Shown piece after piece: positions 63,138-64,000 of a stretch of 64,000 nt of DNA. The notes beneath the pieces are model-generated. The model ran no database searches. It saw only the letters and a list, made by a program, of their open reading frames with translations, and was not told where the DNA came from. Positions within the stretch are counted from its first letter, which is position 1, and every line of letters begins with the position of its first letter. Source of the stretch: Oleisolibacter albus (lineage in GTDB: Bacteria; Pseudomonadota; Alphaproteobacteria; Azospirillales; Azospirillaceae); NCBI RefSeq assembly GCF_003336875.1, contig NZ_QGNJ01000005.1, positions 186,001 through 250,000 on the forward strand, written 5' to 3'. Both the position numbers and the translations under genes were made by a program.

Positions 63138-64000
63138 TCAGGCCTTCGATTCGGGGATGATGCTGGCCTTGGTGCGGAAATTGTGCTGCGCCTCCACATA
63201 GCGCACGGTGCCGCTCTTGGAGCGCATGACCACGGAATGGGTCACAGCCCCGCCGGGGAAGCGGCGCACGCCGCGCAGCATGGTGCCGTTGGTGACGCCG
63301 GTTGCGGCGAACATCACGTCGCCCTTGGCCAGATCCAGCAGCGCGTACTTCTTGGACAGATCGGTGATGCCCCAGCGGCGGGCGCGCTCGCGCTCCTCGT
63401 CGTTGCGGAACAGCAGCCGGCCCTGGAACTGACCGCCGATGCAGCGCAGGGCCGCCGCCGCCAGCACACCCTCCGGCGCCCCGCCGGAGCCCATATAGAT
63501 GTCGATGCCGGCATCGCGCTGGCTGGTGGCGATGACACCGGAGACATCACCGTCACCGATCAGCATGATGCGGGCGCCGGCCTCGCGCACCTTGGCGATC
63601 AGCTCGGCATGGCGCGGGCGGTCCAGCACGCAGACCACCAGTTCAGAGACGTCGGCGCCCTTGGCCTTGGCCAGGTTCTTCAGGTTGTTGCTGACGGTAT
63701 CGTCGAGATCGACCACGCCGTCCGGCAGACCGCCGCCGACGGCGATCTTGTCCATATAGACGTCCGGCGCATTGAGGAAGCCGCCATCCTCGGCCATGGC
63801 GATGACGGCCAGCGAGTTCGGGCCGCCCTTGGCGCAGATGGTGGTGCCCTCCAGGGGATCGAGCGCGATGTCGATCTTCGGGCCGTGGCCCGCACCGACC
63901 TTCTCACCGATATAGAGCATCGGCGCCTCGTCGCGCTCGCCCTCGCCGATCACGACCGTGCCCTCGATGGACAGGCTGTTCAGGGCCTTGCGCATGGCGT
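63138..64000 (-). CDS. glpX: Class II fructose-1,6-bisphosphatase, 5' end beyond right edge
   Basis: About 287 codons are present and open to the edge; the family is about 320-330 long, so roughly 40 N-terminal residues are missing. The metal- and phosphate-binding motifs are intact: GEGERDEAPML, DPLEGTTICAKG, GVTNGTMLRGVR. It makes fructose 6-phosphate in gluconeogenesis, which fits with ppdK in the same window. The Met 16 codons after the family's usual mid-N-terminal helix is internal, not a start. Confidence 0.93.
   Translation of the reverse strand, partial: AMRKALNSLSIEGTVVIGEGERDEAPMLYIGEKVGAGHGPKIDIALDPLEGTTICAKGGPNSLAVIAMAEDGGFLNAPDVYMDKIAVGGGLPDGVVDLDDTVSNNLKNLAKAKGADVSELVVCVLDRPRHAELIAKVREAGARIMLIGDGDVSGVIATSQRDAGIDIYMGSGGAPEGVLAAAALRCIGGQFQGRLLFRNDEERERARRWGITDLSKKYALLDLAKGDVMFAATGVTNGTMLRGVRRFPGGAVTHSVVMRSKSGTVRYVEAQHNFRTKASIIPESKA

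Overview
The window is a 64 kb chromosomal segment, about two-thirds GC, with dense and mostly single-copy housekeeping gene order. It suggests an alphaproteobacterium of the Rhodospirillales/Azospirillales type. Support comes from the murA-DUF2948-hisG-hisD-UPF0262-phosphatase-infA-maf-rng-yacG run, short-form HisG, a complete ccoNOQP-ccoGHIS cluster with FNR/FixK boxes, GGAAC-N16/17-CGTT (EcfG-type) promoters and a GTTC-N7-GTTC (alphaproteobacterial LexA) box pair. Genus cannot be fixed from the sequence alone. I see no prophage, insertion sequence, CRISPR array or rRNA operon.

Layout. 1-2.2 kb: a stress-type corner with a secreted low-complexity protein (cut by the left edge), a MucR-like fragment, a DUF1328 membrane peptide and an ECF sigma/anti-sigma pair; two genes have good EcfG-type promoters. 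2.2-8.4 kb: an AT-rich spacer, a lytic transglycosylase, a GT2 plus GT39-like pair for lipid-linked sugar transfer, and an AsmA protein. 8.5-16.9 kb: tRNA-Phe and the long minus-strand housekeeping run yacG to murA, then dcd. 17-24 kb: tRNA-Thr, a methyltransferase, a Sel1/SPOR protein, and three envelope glycan genes (O-antigen ligase-like, GT9, GT4) around ygfZ. 24-27.6 kb: a long HAMP/coiled-coil membrane protein and a PRC-barrel protein.

27.7-37.5 kb: ppdK, glyS-glyQ, a zinc-ribbon membrane protein, an S49 peptidase, a tRNA methyltransferase with DUF2007, and a polyprenyl diphosphate synthase. 37.6-44.1 kb: tRNA-Pro with a clear promoter and terminator, a protein phosphatase, a GT9-like enzyme, a zinc alcohol dehydrogenase, a TPR lipoprotein, a DUF482 acyltransferase, RidA and a Crp-type regulator. 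44.2-48.8 kb holds the most unusual material: an apparent three-hairpin small RNA, a lone fliN, an S24-like regulator whose 3' end overlaps recD2, a small unknown gene ahead of recD2 under two opposed LexA boxes, and a Mug-like glycosylase with altered catalytic motif.

48.9-57.3 kb is the cbb3 oxidase block, all on the minus strand: ccoN-O-Q-P encode the high-affinity terminal oxidase and ccoG-H-I-S its copper delivery and assembly. A perfect FNR/FixK palindrome lies between ccoN and a divergent DUF2189 membrane gene, and a second box lies before ccoG. 57.5-64 kb ends with DUF2189, a free methionine-R-sulfoxide reductase, tRNA-Glu, an unrecognised 500-residue protein, recJ and the beginning-truncated glpX at the right edge.
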